Notes: generated from the letters alone by a model not told the origin. DNA of 64,000 bases from UMGS1696 sp964621755 (GCA_964621755.1 CAZUPI010000005.1:14115-78114), one strand, 5' to 3'. Positions 9,298 to 18,001 are shown, counted from the stretch's first letter. Numbers and translations: made by a program.

Positions 9298-9897
9298 TTA
9301 TAAAATGGAGTATCTGCCTTCCATGGCGCGGCGCAGCGTCACCTCATCTGCGTATTCAAGATCGCCGCCGACTGGAACACCGTTTGCAATGCGCGTGACT
9401 TTTACACCAAGCGGGGACGCAAGCCGTGCAATGTACATAGCGGTGGCTTCCCCTTCGACAGTTGGGTTGGTGGCGAGAATCAATTCGCTCACCCCATCCG
9501 AAAGTCTGGCGAGCAGCTCCTTTATCGTGAGTTTGTCCGGCGTAATGCCTCGCATTGGCGAAATCGTCCCGTGAAGTACGTGATATACACCGCTGTACTG
9601 ACGTGTTTTTTCAATGGCAATTACCGCGCGCGGGTCTTCCACAACACAAACCGTCGAGTGATCGCGATCATCCGAAGCACATATGCTGCATACTTCGCCA
9701 GTGGTGATGTTACAGCATATGGCGCACTTCTTGATTTCTGTTTTTGCTGCAAGAATAGCTTCCGCAAATTCGTGCGCTTCCTCTTCGGAAAAGTTGAGTA
9801 CGCAGAACGCGTATCGCGCCGCCGATTTTTTGCCGACGCCGTCGAGCTTGCGGAACATATCGGTCAGCCGCTCAAGCGGTTCAAGGTTATCAGCCAT
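9298..9897 (-). CDS. recR: Recombination mediator RecR
   Basis: 199 residues, standard length. The N-terminal helix-hairpin-helix is KLDGVGKKSAARYAF. The four-cysteine zinc finger is formed by CAICCNITTGEVCSIC (about residues 58-73), followed by a Toprim domain starting VCVVEDPRAVIAIEKT. The protein acts with RecF/RecO at single-strand gaps to load RecA. It is the last gene of the minus-strand block SRP RNA-dnaX-ybaB-recR, a conserved Firmicute order. A hairpin lies between ybaB and recR, so recR may be partly uncoupled. Confidence 0.96.
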   Translation of the reverse strand: MADNLEPLERLTDMFRKLDGVGKKSAARYAFCVLNFSEEEAHEFAEAILAAKTEIKKCAICCNITTGEVCSICASDDRDHSTVCVVEDPRAVIAIEKTRQYSGVYHVLHGTISPMRGITPDKLTIKELLARLSDGVSELILATNPTVEGEATAMYIARLASPLGVKVTRIANGVPVGGDLEYADEVTLRRAMEGRYSIL

Positions 9898-9924
9898 GAT
9901 TTTTCATTCTCCTGTAGGTTTAGC

Positions 9925-9954
9925 GGGGGTACTTTTTTCAAAAAAAGTACCCCC
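9925..9954. terminator. Hairpin between ybaB and recR
   Basis: GGGGGTACTTTTTT and AAAAAAGTACCCCC form a perfect 14-bp stem with a 2-nt loop. Located inside a conserved operon, it may attenuate rather than stop transcription. Confidence 0.6.
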
Positions 9955-9978
9955 TATTGGCTTTGTGTTCCTATATTA

Positions 9979-10335
9979 TCAAAGCAGACCGTTGAGGCCC
10001 GGAACGTTCAGACCGCCTGTGATTTTGCCCATTTCCGTGCTGTTTGTTTCATTTACTTTCTTGATAGCTTCGTTTACTGCCGCTATAAGAATATCGGACA
10101 GAGTTTCGACGTCGTCGGGGTCAACAACTTCCGGCTTGATGTCAATTGAGAGAACTTCAAGCTTACCGTTAATCTTGACTGTGACAACACCGCCGCCGGC
10201 GTTGATTTCATACTCACGTGTGTCAAGCTCTTCCTGAAGTGCAGTCATATCCTCCTGCATTTTCTGAGCCTGCTTAATCATACTCTGCATATTGGGCGTA
10301 CCGCCGCCGACACCCTTGGGTAATTTTGCTTTCAT
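9979..10335 (-). CDS. YbaB/EbfC nucleoid-associated protein
   Basis: 118 residues. The central YbaB fold is recognisable from MIKQAQKMQEDMTALQEEL through the beta-strand GGGVVTVKINGKLEVLSI to DLLIAAVNEA-like helices (here DILIAAVNEAIKKVNE). Family members are dimeric DNA-binding proteins of uncertain exact role. It sits between dnaX and recR as in Bacillus (yaaK). The Gly-rich head (KGVGGGTPN) and tail (GGLNVPGLNGLL) are disordered, as usual for the family. Confidence 0.93.
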   Translation of the reverse strand: MKAKLPKGVGGGTPNMQSMIKQAQKMQEDMTALQEELDTREYEINAGGGVVTVKINGKLEVLSIDIKPEVVDPDDVETLSDILIAAVNEAIKKVNETNSTEMGKITGGLNVPGLNGLL

Positions 10336-10402
10336 TTGATTGTTTACCGCCTTTTATATTAAAAAATTTATTTTGTGACTTTGGTATGGGTCATAATCCT
10401 AT

Positions 10403-11992
10403 TTATATATCTGTAAGCTCGTCCATTGGGGGGCGCTTCTTCTGCACAGCGCCCGTTTCAACGACGATTTCAGCACCCGGCGCGGATATTCCGCAGGCGT
10501 GGAATGCCGACCTGAGAGACTGCATTGCCGTTTCACCCATTAAGACTTTCTTTCCAAAATCTCCGTTTGTTCTCACGATGACTTTCTTTTTGTCCGGCGT
10601 CGTAAAACAGTCACATTCTGCAAGAAAACCGGAACATCCGGGATTTTGCATAGACACACGCTCAACCACGTCGCCAAGGTCAGTGACTGGTATCAGCTCC
10701 TCTGCTTTCTCATCGGATTCTGGAAGAGGACGGTCTGTTGACACCTTGTCCTTTTCTTCCGGTAAATCACCCGAAACTGCCGCAGACCGTTCCTGTGCCG
10801 GATTGACCTGCACGACAGCGGGAGCAGATTCCAGAAGATTGAGCCTTTCCTCAAGCGCGGAGATTCTTGCGAGCAGAGCGTCAGTTGAAGAGGCAAGGGA
10901 AGCGTCGCTCATTTTTACCAGCGTAAGCTCCGCTGTAATTCGTTTGGTTTGTGGAAGTCTCGTCATTTCCCGCAGTGCATCGTCAAGAAGTCCAAAGTGA
11001 TACGACAAAGCTTCCTTCGAAAACCTGCGTGCAGCGTCGTTCAAGACACGCATTTCCGGCTCGGTCAAATCGAGATACGAGCTTTTTTCCTCATCACTCA
11101 AGTATTTGCACACAAGCATATCCCGCCAGAATCCGGTTAACTCAGACCAGTACACCGCGATATCCTTCGAAGAACTGCTGATGGTTTGGATAATACTGAA
11201 AATCGCGCGCGTATCCCCTCTCGCAACCGCAACAGCAGTTTTATAAAGGGTTTCCGTTCCGGTCAGACCGAGAATTTCAACCGCACGTTCGGCAGTTACT
11301 TCATACCCGCCGGACGCACATAGCTCAAACAAGCTAATGGCATCCCGCATGCCGCCTTGTGCTTGTTTTGCGATAACTTTTGCGGCGTCTGGCGTGAGCG
11401 AAAGCTTTTCGCAATCCGCAATGTATAACAAGCGCTCCGCGATTACTTCCGTTTTAATGAGTCTGAAATCAAAACGCTGACAACGCGAAATAATTGTGGC
11501 GGGCAATTTGTGAAGCTCCGTCGTCGCGAGAATGAAGACTACATGCTCCGGCGGCTCTTCAAGCGTTTTGAGAAGCGCATTGAATGCGCTGACCGACAGC
11601 ATGTGAACCTCGTCGATGATGTAGACCCGCTTTTTCAAAGCGGCAGGCGTATAATTTACTTCGTCGCGAATATCTCTTATGTATTCAACGCCGTTGTTTG
11701 ACGCGGCATCCATTTCAAGCACGTCCGTTGCCGTATTATTGTCAATGGAAGTGCAGGCGAAGCATTTACCGCACGGATTCCCGTTTTCAGGATTCTCACA
11801 GTTCAGAGCTTTGGCGAGAATTTTGGCGCAAGTCGTTTTTCCCGTTCCCCTTGGCCCGCAGAACAGATAGGCATGGGAAAACTTCGACATTTTCGATTCA
11901 TACCGCAGAACGGAGGTAACATGCTCTTCACCGCACACGTCATCAAAGTTGCGCGGTCTGTATTTCCGATACAATGCCTGATGCAAGCTCAC
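10403..11992 (-). CDS. dnaX: DNA polymerase III subunit gamma/tau
   Basis: 529 residues. An AAA+ clamp-loader ATPase: Walker A GPRGTGKTT, zinc-binding cysteines around NPCGKCFACTS, Walker B IIDEVHMLS, sensor I ATTELHKLP followed by ISRCQRFDF. The C-terminal third is variable and acidic, as expected for tau. It loads the beta clamp and couples the polymerase to the helicase. I see no programmed frameshift slippery site in the region expected for gamma production, so one product is likely. It follows the SRP RNA on the same strand. Confidence 0.95.
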   Translation of the reverse strand: MSLHQALYRKYRPRNFDDVCGEEHVTSVLRYESKMSKFSHAYLFCGPRGTGKTTCAKILAKALNCENPENGNPCGKCFACTSIDNNTATDVLEMDAASNNGVEYIRDIRDEVNYTPAALKKRVYIIDEVHMLSVSAFNALLKTLEEPPEHVVFILATTELHKLPATIISRCQRFDFRLIKTEVIAERLLYIADCEKLSLTPDAAKVIAKQAQGGMRDAISLFELCASGGYEVTAERAVEILGLTGTETLYKTAVAVARGDTRAIFSIIQTISSSSKDIAVYWSELTGFWRDMLVCKYLSDEEKSSYLDLTEPEMRVLNDAARRFSKEALSYHFGLLDDALREMTRLPQTKRITAELTLVKMSDASLASSTDALLARISALEERLNLLESAPAVVQVNPAQERSAAVSGDLPEEKDKVSTDRPLPESDEKAEELIPVTDLGDVVERVSMQNPGCSGFLAECDCFTTPDKKKVIVRTNGDFGKKVLMGETAMQSLRSAFHACGISAPGAEIVVETGAVQKKRPPMDELTDI

Positions 11993-12055
11993 ACACTCCT
12001 TATCTCATCTCAGCGTACTTTAGCGTCCCCACAGAAAAGTTTTGGAAAAGGGGGG

Positions 12056-12091
12056 GCGGGGAAACCCTTTTTCTAAAAAGGTTTTCCCCGC
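12056..12091 (-). terminator. Terminator between SRP RNA and dnaX
   Basis: GCGGGGAAACC pairs with GGTTTTCCCCGC with an extended AT-rich top. It is downstream of the SRP RNA on the minus strand and upstream of dnaX, so it probably ends the RNA transcript. Confidence 0.6.
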
Positions 12092-12184
12092 GAAAAACAA
12101 AAACTGTTTAATTATAGAATAACTCGCAAATCAAGACCATACACCCGATAGTCGACTTGAGACTCACATACGACACTGTAGTTC

Positions 12185-12412
12185 CCGCTCAGAACAGGCT
12201 GCCCTGCGGCACATGCACTAAACTGCTTAATGCTGCTTGGTTCCCCACCTGACATGGTTCACAGCCGCCCATCGCGCAGGACCCATTCGTCAACACGATC
12301 CGTACAGTACAGACTACGCAAGCTCGAGCCTCGTGTCGGGAATCCACCCTCGCTGTAGCGGACTTCGAGTACAGGGACCCGCTGCTCCCCCGGCTGGTAT
12401 GGCCTTGATTCA
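12185..12412 (-). ncRNA. ffs: Signal recognition particle RNA, large bacterial type
   Basis: On the minus strand the Alu part reads GGGTCCCTGTACTCGAAGTC, then comes the conserved stretch GAATGGGTCCTGCGCGATGG. It is followed by GTGAACCATGTCAGG, AAGCAGCATTAAGCAGT and GTGCATGTGCCGCAGGGCAG, the S-domain signature bound by Ffh. The presence of the Alu arm makes it the roughly 230-270 nt Gram-positive form. The location upstream of dnaX matches Bacillus. Ends are approximate to about 15 nt. Confidence 0.92.
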
Positions 12413-12524
12413 CGAGTTATTCTGCTTGTTTATACCTCGCTATTATATCACAATCCTTTTGCAATTTCAATAGCGCGGGAAATTTATTCACGCTTTATTT
12501 AAAATTTAACGGGGACAGCTGTGG

Positions 12525-13829
12525 TTATACGGTCGCCAGAGAGGGAGCTTTTGTATTTTTGAAAATTTCCATTTCAAATACAGCGTCGCAGCCGAGCTCG
12601 CTCTCGATTTTCAGCAGTTTATTGTACTTTGCACATCTTTCCGCACGGGCTGGGGCGCCGGTCTTAATAAAGCCCGCGTTTAAAGCAACTGCAATATCCG
12701 CTACTGCAGTATCTGACGTTTCGCCTGAGCGGTGCGAGATGATGGTGCGGTATCCATGGGATTTTGCAAGATTCACGACCGCTATGGTTTCGGTCAGGGT
12801 ACCTATCTGGTTGGGTTTTACGAGAATGGAATTCCCGCAGCCGTTTTCGATACCGCGAGCCAGACGCTTCGGATTGGTGACAAAATAGTCGTCGCCGACA
12901 AGCATGATTTTCTTGCCGAGCTCACCGGTCATCTTTTTCCATCCATCCTCGTCGTCCTCACCAAGACCGTCCTCAATGGATACGATAGGATAGCGATTAC
13001 ACATGCGCTCCCATTCTTTGATCAAGTCATCAGACGAATAAATGCTGCCGTTCTTCGGGAGAAGGTATGAGCTTCCGCTGACCCATTCACTTGTTGCCGC
13101 GTCGAGCGCGATTTTTACCTGCTCTGTAGTATAACCGGCGTCCTCTATGGCACGAACGATGTAATCAAGCGCTTCATCCGCGGATTGCAGATTCGGAGCG
13201 AAACCACCCTCGTCTCCGACCAGCGTTGTGTGTCCGGCAGATTTTAAGAGTGCACCGAGCTTGTGATAAATTTCCACACCGGCACGAAGGGCTTCCGAAA
13301 AAGTACCAAACGCAGAGGGGACAATCATAAATTCCTGAATATCGAGGTTGTTTGCTGCATGTGCGCCGCCGTTCAGAATATTCATCATGGGATGCGGCAG
13401 AGTTTTAGCTGAAATGCCGCCGATATAGCGGTATAACGGCATTTTGTAATAGGCCGCACCCGCTCTTGCCGCCGCGAGAGAGACTGCGAGCATTGCGTTT
13501 GCACCGAGTCGTTTTTTGTTGTCCGTATCGTCAAGGTGAATCATTTGGCAGTCGACATGACCGACGTCGCACTTCATTCCCTTTAGTTCGTCGCGAATTT
13601 TTCCATTTACATTTTCGACTGCATGAAGTACACCGCGTCCGAGATATCGCTTTTCGTCTCCATCTCGCAGTTCATGCGCTTCATATTTTCCGGTTGATGC
13701 GCCGGACGGGACTGCCGCGGTACCGCACGTGCCGTCTTGGAGTACCACAGTTGCTTCAACGGTTGGGTTGCCGCGGGAATCCAGAATCTCCCGCGCGTGG
13801 ATTGTTTCGATGATAGCTTTCGTATTCAT
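12525..13829 (-). CDS. eno: Enolase
   Basis: 434 residues from the ATG at 13829 (10 bp from AGGTGG; an ATG 6 bp earlier is too close to it). Family features: AREILDSRGNPTVEATV at the start, VGDEGGFAPN, SIEDGLGEDD with metal ligands, the catalytic-lysine signature SILVKPNQIGTLTETI, and HRSGETSDT near the end. It converts 2-phosphoglycerate to phosphoenolpyruvate in glycolysis. It is monocistronic, divergent from the fucosidase gene. Confidence 0.97.
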   Translation of the reverse strand: MNTKAIIETIHAREILDSRGNPTVEATVVLQDGTCGTAAVPSGASTGKYEAHELRDGDEKRYLGRGVLHAVENVNGKIRDELKGMKCDVGHVDCQMIHLDDTDNKKRLGANAMLAVSLAAARAGAAYYKMPLYRYIGGISAKTLPHPMMNILNGGAHAANNLDIQEFMIVPSAFGTFSEALRAGVEIYHKLGALLKSAGHTTLVGDEGGFAPNLQSADEALDYIVRAIEDAGYTTEQVKIALDAATSEWVSGSSYLLPKNGSIYSSDDLIKEWERMCNRYPIVSIEDGLGEDDEDGWKKMTGELGKKIMLVGDDYFVTNPKRLARGIENGCGNSILVKPNQIGTLTETIAVVNLAKSHGYRTIISHRSGETSDTAVADIAVALNAGFIKTGAPARAERCAKYNKLLKIESELGCDAVFEMEIFKNTKAPSLATV

Positions 13830-13926
13830 AATCATAAAACCACCTGTATTGAGTTATGTCGGGAGACAGTTTTGTCCCCATAATTGAATTATTTGCCGGA
13901 TTTCATGAAAATATTTAACCAATCTC

Positions 13927-13955
13927 TTGATTTTTATCTATTTTTATATTATACT
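13927..13955 (+). promoter_or_regulatory. Sigma-A-type promoter of the fucosidase gene
   Basis: TTGATT (13927-13932), 17 bp, TATACT (13950-13955), 31 bp before the ATG at 13987. Its position rules out the upstream TTG at 13927 as a start codon. Confidence 0.65.
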
Positions 13956-13986
13956 TCAATTAAAAAATATCCAAACGGAGGTATCT

Positions 13987-15273
13987 ATGAGACTCGAAGA
14001 TTTAACCGTAGTCAAAGCCGCACCTACTCCCGGCGACACAAGTTGGTTTCAGCACGACAGGTTTGGTATGTTCATCCACTGGGGGCTTTATGCGCTGGGC
14101 GCACGTCATGAGTGGCTGAAAAACATGGAGCGGATTCCGACCGAGGTATATGATGAAAAGTATTTCAAGCATTTTGACCCCGATCTTTATGACCCCGAAC
14201 TGTGGGCTTCCGCTGCTGCTGAAGCCGGTATGAAGTATTTCGTCATTACAACGAAGCACCACGAGGGCTTCTGCCTGTGGGATTCCGCGTACACGGATTA
14301 CAAATCTACCAACACACCGTACGGCAAGGACATCTTGACTCCGATGGTCGACGCTTTCCGTTCCAAGGGGCTTCGCACTGGTTTCTATCATTCTCTCCTC
14401 GACTGGCATCACCCTGATTATACAGTTGACGGCTGCCATCCGATGCGTGACAATGACGAGTATATTGCGCTCGACAGTCGGAGAGACATCACACGGTATG
14501 TCGACTATCTCCACAATCAGACAGAAGAACTTCTCAAAAAGTACGACCCAGTGGATATTATCTGGTTTGACTTCTCAGTAGGCGCTACACCGAAGTTTGC
14601 TGGAAAGGGAAAAGAGACGTGGAGAAGTGAGGAACTGCTTGCGAAAATCCGTGCAATTAATCCGAATATCATCATTGACGACCGTTTGCAAATTGACCAG
14701 GACGTGAAAACTCCCGAGCAGTACATGCCAGATGAATGGGTTAAGGTAAACGGAGTACCGGTTGTATGGGAGGGCTGCCACACTTTCTCCGGTTCATGGG
14801 GGTATCATCGTGAGGAGTCTACGTGGAAGAGTGTCGACCAGCTGTTGAAAATGCTCATTGACAGTGTATCCATGGGTGGAAACTTGCTGTTGAATGTTGG
14901 TCCGACCGGACGCGGCGAGTTCGATGAGAGAGCGTACGAAAGACTGCGCGGCATCGGACAGTGGATGAAGCGTCACTCACGTTCCATCTACGGCTGTACG
15001 CAGGCGCCGCTTGAATTCGAGTGCCCGCGCGACTGCCGGTATACATATAATCCTGAAAAGCAGAGACTTTATCTGCATATTTACAACTGGAATTTTGGAA
15101 AAATCAAGCTCACCGGCGAGGTATGCGAACATGTGGAATATATGCAGATTCTCTCCGACGCGTCTGAGATAGGCTATCTCTATTATCCGGAGCAGAGAAT
15201 AATCGATATTCCGCTCCCGGTGAGAAAGCCGCTGAATGCAGATATTCCGGTTATTGAGATTTATTTGAAGTAA
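13987..15273 (+). CDS. Alpha-L-fucosidase, GH29
   Basis: 428 residues from the ATG at 13987, 6 bp behind GGAGGT. Typical GH29 sequence: DRFGMFIHWGLYALGARHEW, VITTKHHEGFCLWDS, GFYHSLLDWHHPDY and the strand DIIWFDFSVGA, where D195 is the expected nucleophile. The C-terminal 90 residues form the usual beta-sandwich. There is no signal peptide, so it acts in the cytoplasm on imported fucosylated oligosaccharides such as mucin or milk-type glycans. It is monocistronic between its own promoter and the hairpin at 15288-15320. Confidence 0.92.
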   Translation: MRLEDLTVVKAAPTPGDTSWFQHDRFGMFIHWGLYALGARHEWLKNMERIPTEVYDEKYFKHFDPDLYDPELWASAAAEAGMKYFVITTKHHEGFCLWDSAYTDYKSTNTPYGKDILTPMVDAFRSKGLRTGFYHSLLDWHHPDYTVDGCHPMRDNDEYIALDSRRDITRYVDYLHNQTEELLKKYDPVDIIWFDFSVGATPKFAGKGKETWRSEELLAKIRAINPNIIIDDRLQIDQDVKTPEQYMPDEWVKVNGVPVVWEGCHTFSGSWGYHREESTWKSVDQLLKMLIDSVSMGGNLLLNVGPTGRGEFDERAYERLRGIGQWMKRHSRSIYGCTQAPLEFECPRDCRYTYNPEKQRLYLHIYNWNFGKIKLTGEVCEHVEYMQILSDASEIGYLYYPEQRIIDIPLPVRKPLNADIPVIEIYLK

Positions 15274-15287
15274 AGAGGAAATGCACT

Positions 15288-15320
15288 GGGGGTGACTTTT
15301 TTATATAAAAAGTCACCCCC
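15288..15320. terminator. Terminator of the fucosidase gene
   Basis: GGGGGTGAC and GTCACCCCC with an AT-rich top. It is followed by the inverted box CCAAAACTTTT of the dispersed hairpin family. Confidence 0.7.
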
Positions 15321-15450
15321 AAACTCTCTTCCAAAACTTTTGGGCTGGGTTTATTGAAAAGTTTGATTCGTTTTTTTGGCAAGAGACTTGCACTTTTTTG
15401 GTGGAGCGGTGCATATACTGTGTTTGTATATCGCGAAAGGCGGGTTATTT

Positions 15451-16323
15451 ATGACAATACACACAGTGAGAAGCGGGGACAGTATTTATTCGATTGCAAG
15501 AGAGTACAGTGTTCCTCCATCAAGGATTATTACTGATAATTTGTTGGAAAATCCAGGAAGGCTCGTAGTTGGGCAGGATTTGGTGATTCTGTTTCCCACA
15601 GTTACGCATACAGTGCGCGGCGGAGAGACGCTTGAGTCGATTGCGGCCATGTATGGGACGACGGTGCTTGCTCTTTACCGAAACAATCCCATTCTCGGCG
15701 GACTTCCGAATGTTTATCCCGGGCAGGTGCTGAACGTCTTTTATGAGACGCCGCCTCTTGGGGAAATTTCTTTGAACGGGTATGCATATCCATCGATTGA
15801 CAGGGGAGTGCTGCGGCGCACGCTTCCATATTTGACCTATCTATCCATTTTTTCATACGGCATTCATCCGGATGGTTCCCTTGTACCTCCGGCTGCTGAC
15901 GATACTGAACTCATCGCGCTTGCACGCGAATATGGCACGGTTCCTTTGTTCATGCTGACTTCTATTACAGAAGGCGGTACGTTTTCAAGTGAAGCGGCCG
16001 CGCAGATTTTGTCCAGCCCCGAAGTGTCGGCAATTCTTATTGAAAATATTGTAAATACCATTCAGCAGAAGGGGTACGGTGGGGCCGATATTGATTTTGA
16101 ATATATCCCCGGCGAGTACGCTGGCGCGTATGTGGACTTTATCACGCAGCTTGGAGAGGCTCTTGGCGAGGCGTATCCGGTGTTCGTTTCACTTGCGCCC
16201 AAATACAGTGCCGACCAGCGCGGACTTCTATACCAAGGTCATGACTACGGTGCGCTTGGAAGTGCGGCGGACTATGTCTTGCTGATGACATACGAGTGGG
16301 GATATACATATGGTCCTGTTTAG
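15451..16323 (+). CDS. sleL: 5' part of an interrupted sleL/yaaH-like spore cortex-lytic enzyme gene
   Basis: Start ATG 15451 behind GAAAGGCGGG. The first 289 codons (15451-16317) belong to SleL. There are two LysM repeats (about residues 3-47 and 50-95, HTVRSGDSIYSIAREY and HTVRGGETLESIAAMY). A GH18 barrel follows with the catalytic DxDxE (D213, D215, E217 in GGADIDFEYIP) and the strand YVLLMTYEWGYTYGP. After codon 289 the frame meets foreign DNA and stops (V-TAG). The missing barrel strands lie at 25713-26147. SleL is an N-acetylglucosaminidase acting on spore cortex muramic-delta-lactam peptidoglycan during germination. As it stands the truncated barrel should be inactive. Confidence 0.9.
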   Translation: MTIHTVRSGDSIYSIAREYSVPPSRIITDNLLENPGRLVVGQDLVILFPTVTHTVRGGETLESIAAMYGTTVLALYRNNPILGGLPNVYPGQVLNVFYETPPLGEISLNGYAYPSIDRGVLRRTLPYLTYLSIFSYGIHPDGSLVPPAADDTELIALAREYGTVPLFMLTSITEGGTFSSEAAAQILSSPEVSAILIENIVNTIQQKGYGGADIDFEYIPGEYAGAYVDFITQLGEALGEAYPVFVSLAPKYSADQRGLLYQGHDYGALGSAADYVLLMTYEWGYTYGPV

Positions 16324-16340
16324 GAATATCGAATCCCCCC
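16298..16340 (+). other. attL of the serine-recombinase element
   Basis: The left part of the host site (GGGG at 16298-16301, 13 bp, CCT at 16315-16317) joins the element arm (GTTTAGG at 16318-16324 and a C run at 16335-16340). Joining the host halves gives ATGG-TCCT-CCAT at the centre. See attR for the partner. The crossover is placed in the shared CCT, most symmetrically at CC. Confidence 0.8.
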
Positions 16341-16417
16341 TTGATCTACCAGATGATATGTGATGAGTTAAAAAGGTTTGAAGGAGGAGCCTACCGTTCC
16401 TCGTTGCAAAAGTACAT

Positions 16418-16440
16418 GCTGCCATAGGAGCAGCTTTTTT
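16418..16440 (+). terminator. Weak terminator near the left end of the element
   Basis: GCTGC and GCAGC around 7 nt followed by six T. It would stop transcripts entering from the sleL side before the cargo. Confidence 0.5.
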
Positions 16441-16462
16441 ATTCTTGCAATTTTTCTTATAT

Positions 16463-16496
16463 TGTATTATAATGTATTATAATGAATGTATTATAA
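16463..16496 (+). repeat. Three copies of TGTATTATAA
   Basis: Copies at 16463-16472, 16473-16482 and 16487-16496; the first two are in direct tandem. Each contains a TATAAT-like hexamer, so the block may hold overlapping -10 elements or be a simple slippage product. Confidence 0.6.
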
Positions 16497-16644
16497 TGGT
16501 TCTATAGAACATGAGAACGAACTTTGCGGCTGCGGTGATTTGGACCTGAATTTTATAAAAGAAATTTATGCGGTCATTGAGTCGCTCGCTCTACGAGTGA
16601 GTCTCGAGGAAACTTTTCCTCAACTCGAACTCATGTTGCGTTAA
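16486..16644 (+). CDS. Small ORF of unknown nature, possible gene remnant
   Basis: 52 codons with a protein-like C-terminal part (CGCGDLDLNFIKEIY, then LEETFPQLELMLR). No ribosome binding site stands before the ATG at 16486, and the ATG lies inside the TGTATTATAA repeat block, so it is more likely the tail of a decayed gene than a functional start. A CxC motif is present. I do not recognise the family. It ends 36 bp before the URO-D-like gene. Confidence 0.3.
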   Translation: MYYNGSIEHENELCGCGDLDLNFIKEIYAVIESLALRVSLEETFPQLELMLR

Positions 16645-16680
16645 TAAGGGACAGAATCATTTCACAAGGAGATAACAAGC

Positions 16681-17799
16681 ATGACAAACAGAGAACGTGC
16701 CATGAATATCCTGCACTTCAAGCCAGTTGACCGTTTGCCGGCGGTACATTTCGGATATTGGGGTGAGCTGCTGACTGAGTGGGTTGAGCAGAGGAAAATT
16801 CCGAAAGAGCTCGCAGAGGGAAACTATGATGGAAGTGAAAGAGAACGAGAGCTTGACCGGCTGATTGGCTGGGACTTCAACTGGTATCGCACGGTGGGCT
16901 CAAACAACGGCTTGATGCCGGGATTTGAGTATAAGGTGCTTGAGACCCTTCCGGATGGGACACGTCGAATTCAAAACGGAGATGGTCTGATTGAGCGTGT
17001 GAAGCCTGGAATTGCTTCGATTCCCTCAGAGGACGATTACCTTCTCAAAGACCGCGAGACATTTGAAACACTCTACAGACCTAAAATGCAGTATACACCG
17101 GAACGCGTCAATCTTGAGTACTATAAGACCTTCAATGAGACGAGACCGACCGACGTCCCCGTTGGTCTGCATCTTGGCAGTGTGATGGGAAACATCCGCA
17201 ACATGACGTCGGTTATCGGTATGAGCTATTTGATGTATGACGAAGACGAGGACTTGTTTGCCGATATCGTCGACACATATGCGGATATGCAGTACAAGTG
17301 CGCGGAAGCGATTCTTCAAACAGGCGCCAAGTTTGATTTTGCGCACTACTGGGAAGACATCTGCTTCAAAAATGGTCCTCTGCTCTCGCCGGAAATTTTC
17401 GATGAGCTATGCGCAAAGCATTATAAAAAGAGAAATGACCTATGCCACAAATATGGTATCGACATCATTTCACTGGACTGCGACGGCGTCACGGATAAGC
17501 TTCTGCCGACGTGGTTTGAAAATGGAGTGAACACGATGTTCCCGATAGAAGTCGGCGTGTGGGGAGACCAGTTTGAGCCTGCGCGCAAAAAATTTGGCAA
17601 CGGTATGCTTGGCGTCGGAGGAATGGATAAGACTGCGCTCCGCAAGGACAAAGCCGCAGTTGACGTAGAAATCGAACGTATGAAGAGGCTCGTGTCGCTG
17701 GGCGGATTCCTCCCTTGCCCTGACCACAGACTTATGCCCGGAACAAAGTTTGAGTTGGTTCAGTATTACGCGGAAGAAATCAAGAAAATAAAGATTTAA
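16681..17799 (+). CDS. Uroporphyrinogen decarboxylase (URO-D) family protein
   Basis: 372 residues, 8 bp behind AAGGAG. It opens with MTNRERAMNILHFKPVDRLP, the usual start of the URO-D-like superfamily in gut Clostridia, and ends with the barrel part GGFLPCPDHRLMPGT. True HemE has the N-terminal RQAGR signature, absent here, and no heme genes are nearby. A role in methyl transfer (MtaA-like) or an unknown decarboxylation is therefore as likely. It lies inside the insertion, on the same strand as the thiamine genes, but is separated from them by a promoter and a riboswitch. Substrate unknown. Confidence 0.8.
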   Translation: MTNRERAMNILHFKPVDRLPAVHFGYWGELLTEWVEQRKIPKELAEGNYDGSERERELDRLIGWDFNWYRTVGSNNGLMPGFEYKVLETLPDGTRRIQNGDGLIERVKPGIASIPSEDDYLLKDRETFETLYRPKMQYTPERVNLEYYKTFNETRPTDVPVGLHLGSVMGNIRNMTSVIGMSYLMYDEDEDLFADIVDTYADMQYKCAEAILQTGAKFDFAHYWEDICFKNGPLLSPEIFDELCAKHYKKRNDLCHKYGIDIISLDCDGVTDKLLPTWFENGVNTMFPIEVGVWGDQFEPARKKFGNGMLGVGGMDKTALRKDKAAVDVEIERMKRLVSLGGFLPCPDHRLMPGTKFELVQYYAEEIKKIKI

Positions 17800-17841
17800 C
17801 GTGAGCTCGACCGAATTTATATATTAAAATTTCGAAATCAC

Positions 17842-17870
17842 TTGCATTTTGGCAAAATGCGAGTTATAAT
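17842..17870 (+). promoter_or_regulatory. Promoter of the thiamine operon
   Basis: TTGCAT (17842-17847), 17 bp, TATAAT (17865-17870), about 30 bp before the TPP riboswitch. A perfect inverted repeat GCATTTT-GGC-AAAATGC (17844-17860) overlaps the -35 and spacer; it could be an operator or the terminator stem of the upstream gene. Confidence 0.65.
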
Positions 17871-17898
17871 AAGTAAGACAATTTATAAGAATGAGATA

Positions 17899-17982
17899 GC
17901 GGGGAGCTTGTGAGACAGGCTGAGAGGAAGGTGTGCCCTTCGACCCATTTACCTGATTTGGATAATGCCAACGTAGGGAGAA
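17899..17982 (+). ncRNA. TPP (THI-box) riboswitch
   Basis: Contains the conserved ACAGGCTGAGAGG (pyrimidine-sensor side) and ACCTGATTTGGATAATGCC followed by AACGTAGGGA (pyrophosphate side), closed by GGGG and a later CCC/GGGA pairing. It binds thiamine pyrophosphate and would switch off the downstream genes. A hairpin (18002-18029) followed by a T-rich stretch lies between it and the thiS RBS and is the likely expression platform. Confidence 0.95.
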
Positions 17983-18001
17983 CTGAGAACTGTGTATTTG
18001 G

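Noticed and set aside
10403..11992. Programmed frameshift in dnaX giving a gamma form
   Set aside because: No A-rich slippery heptamer with a following stem was seen in the expected region.
15391..15419. Possible sigma E or sigma K promoter before sleL (CATATACT at 15412-15419)
   Set aside because: The -10 is only partly similar, and no matching -35 is found at the right distance, so sporulation control of sleL here rests on knowledge of the family, not on this site.
16341..16427. A 28-codon ORF (LIYQMICDELKRFEGG...) near the left end of the element
   Set aside because: It has no ribosome binding site, runs into a terminator stem and matches nothing I know; not enough to call a gene.
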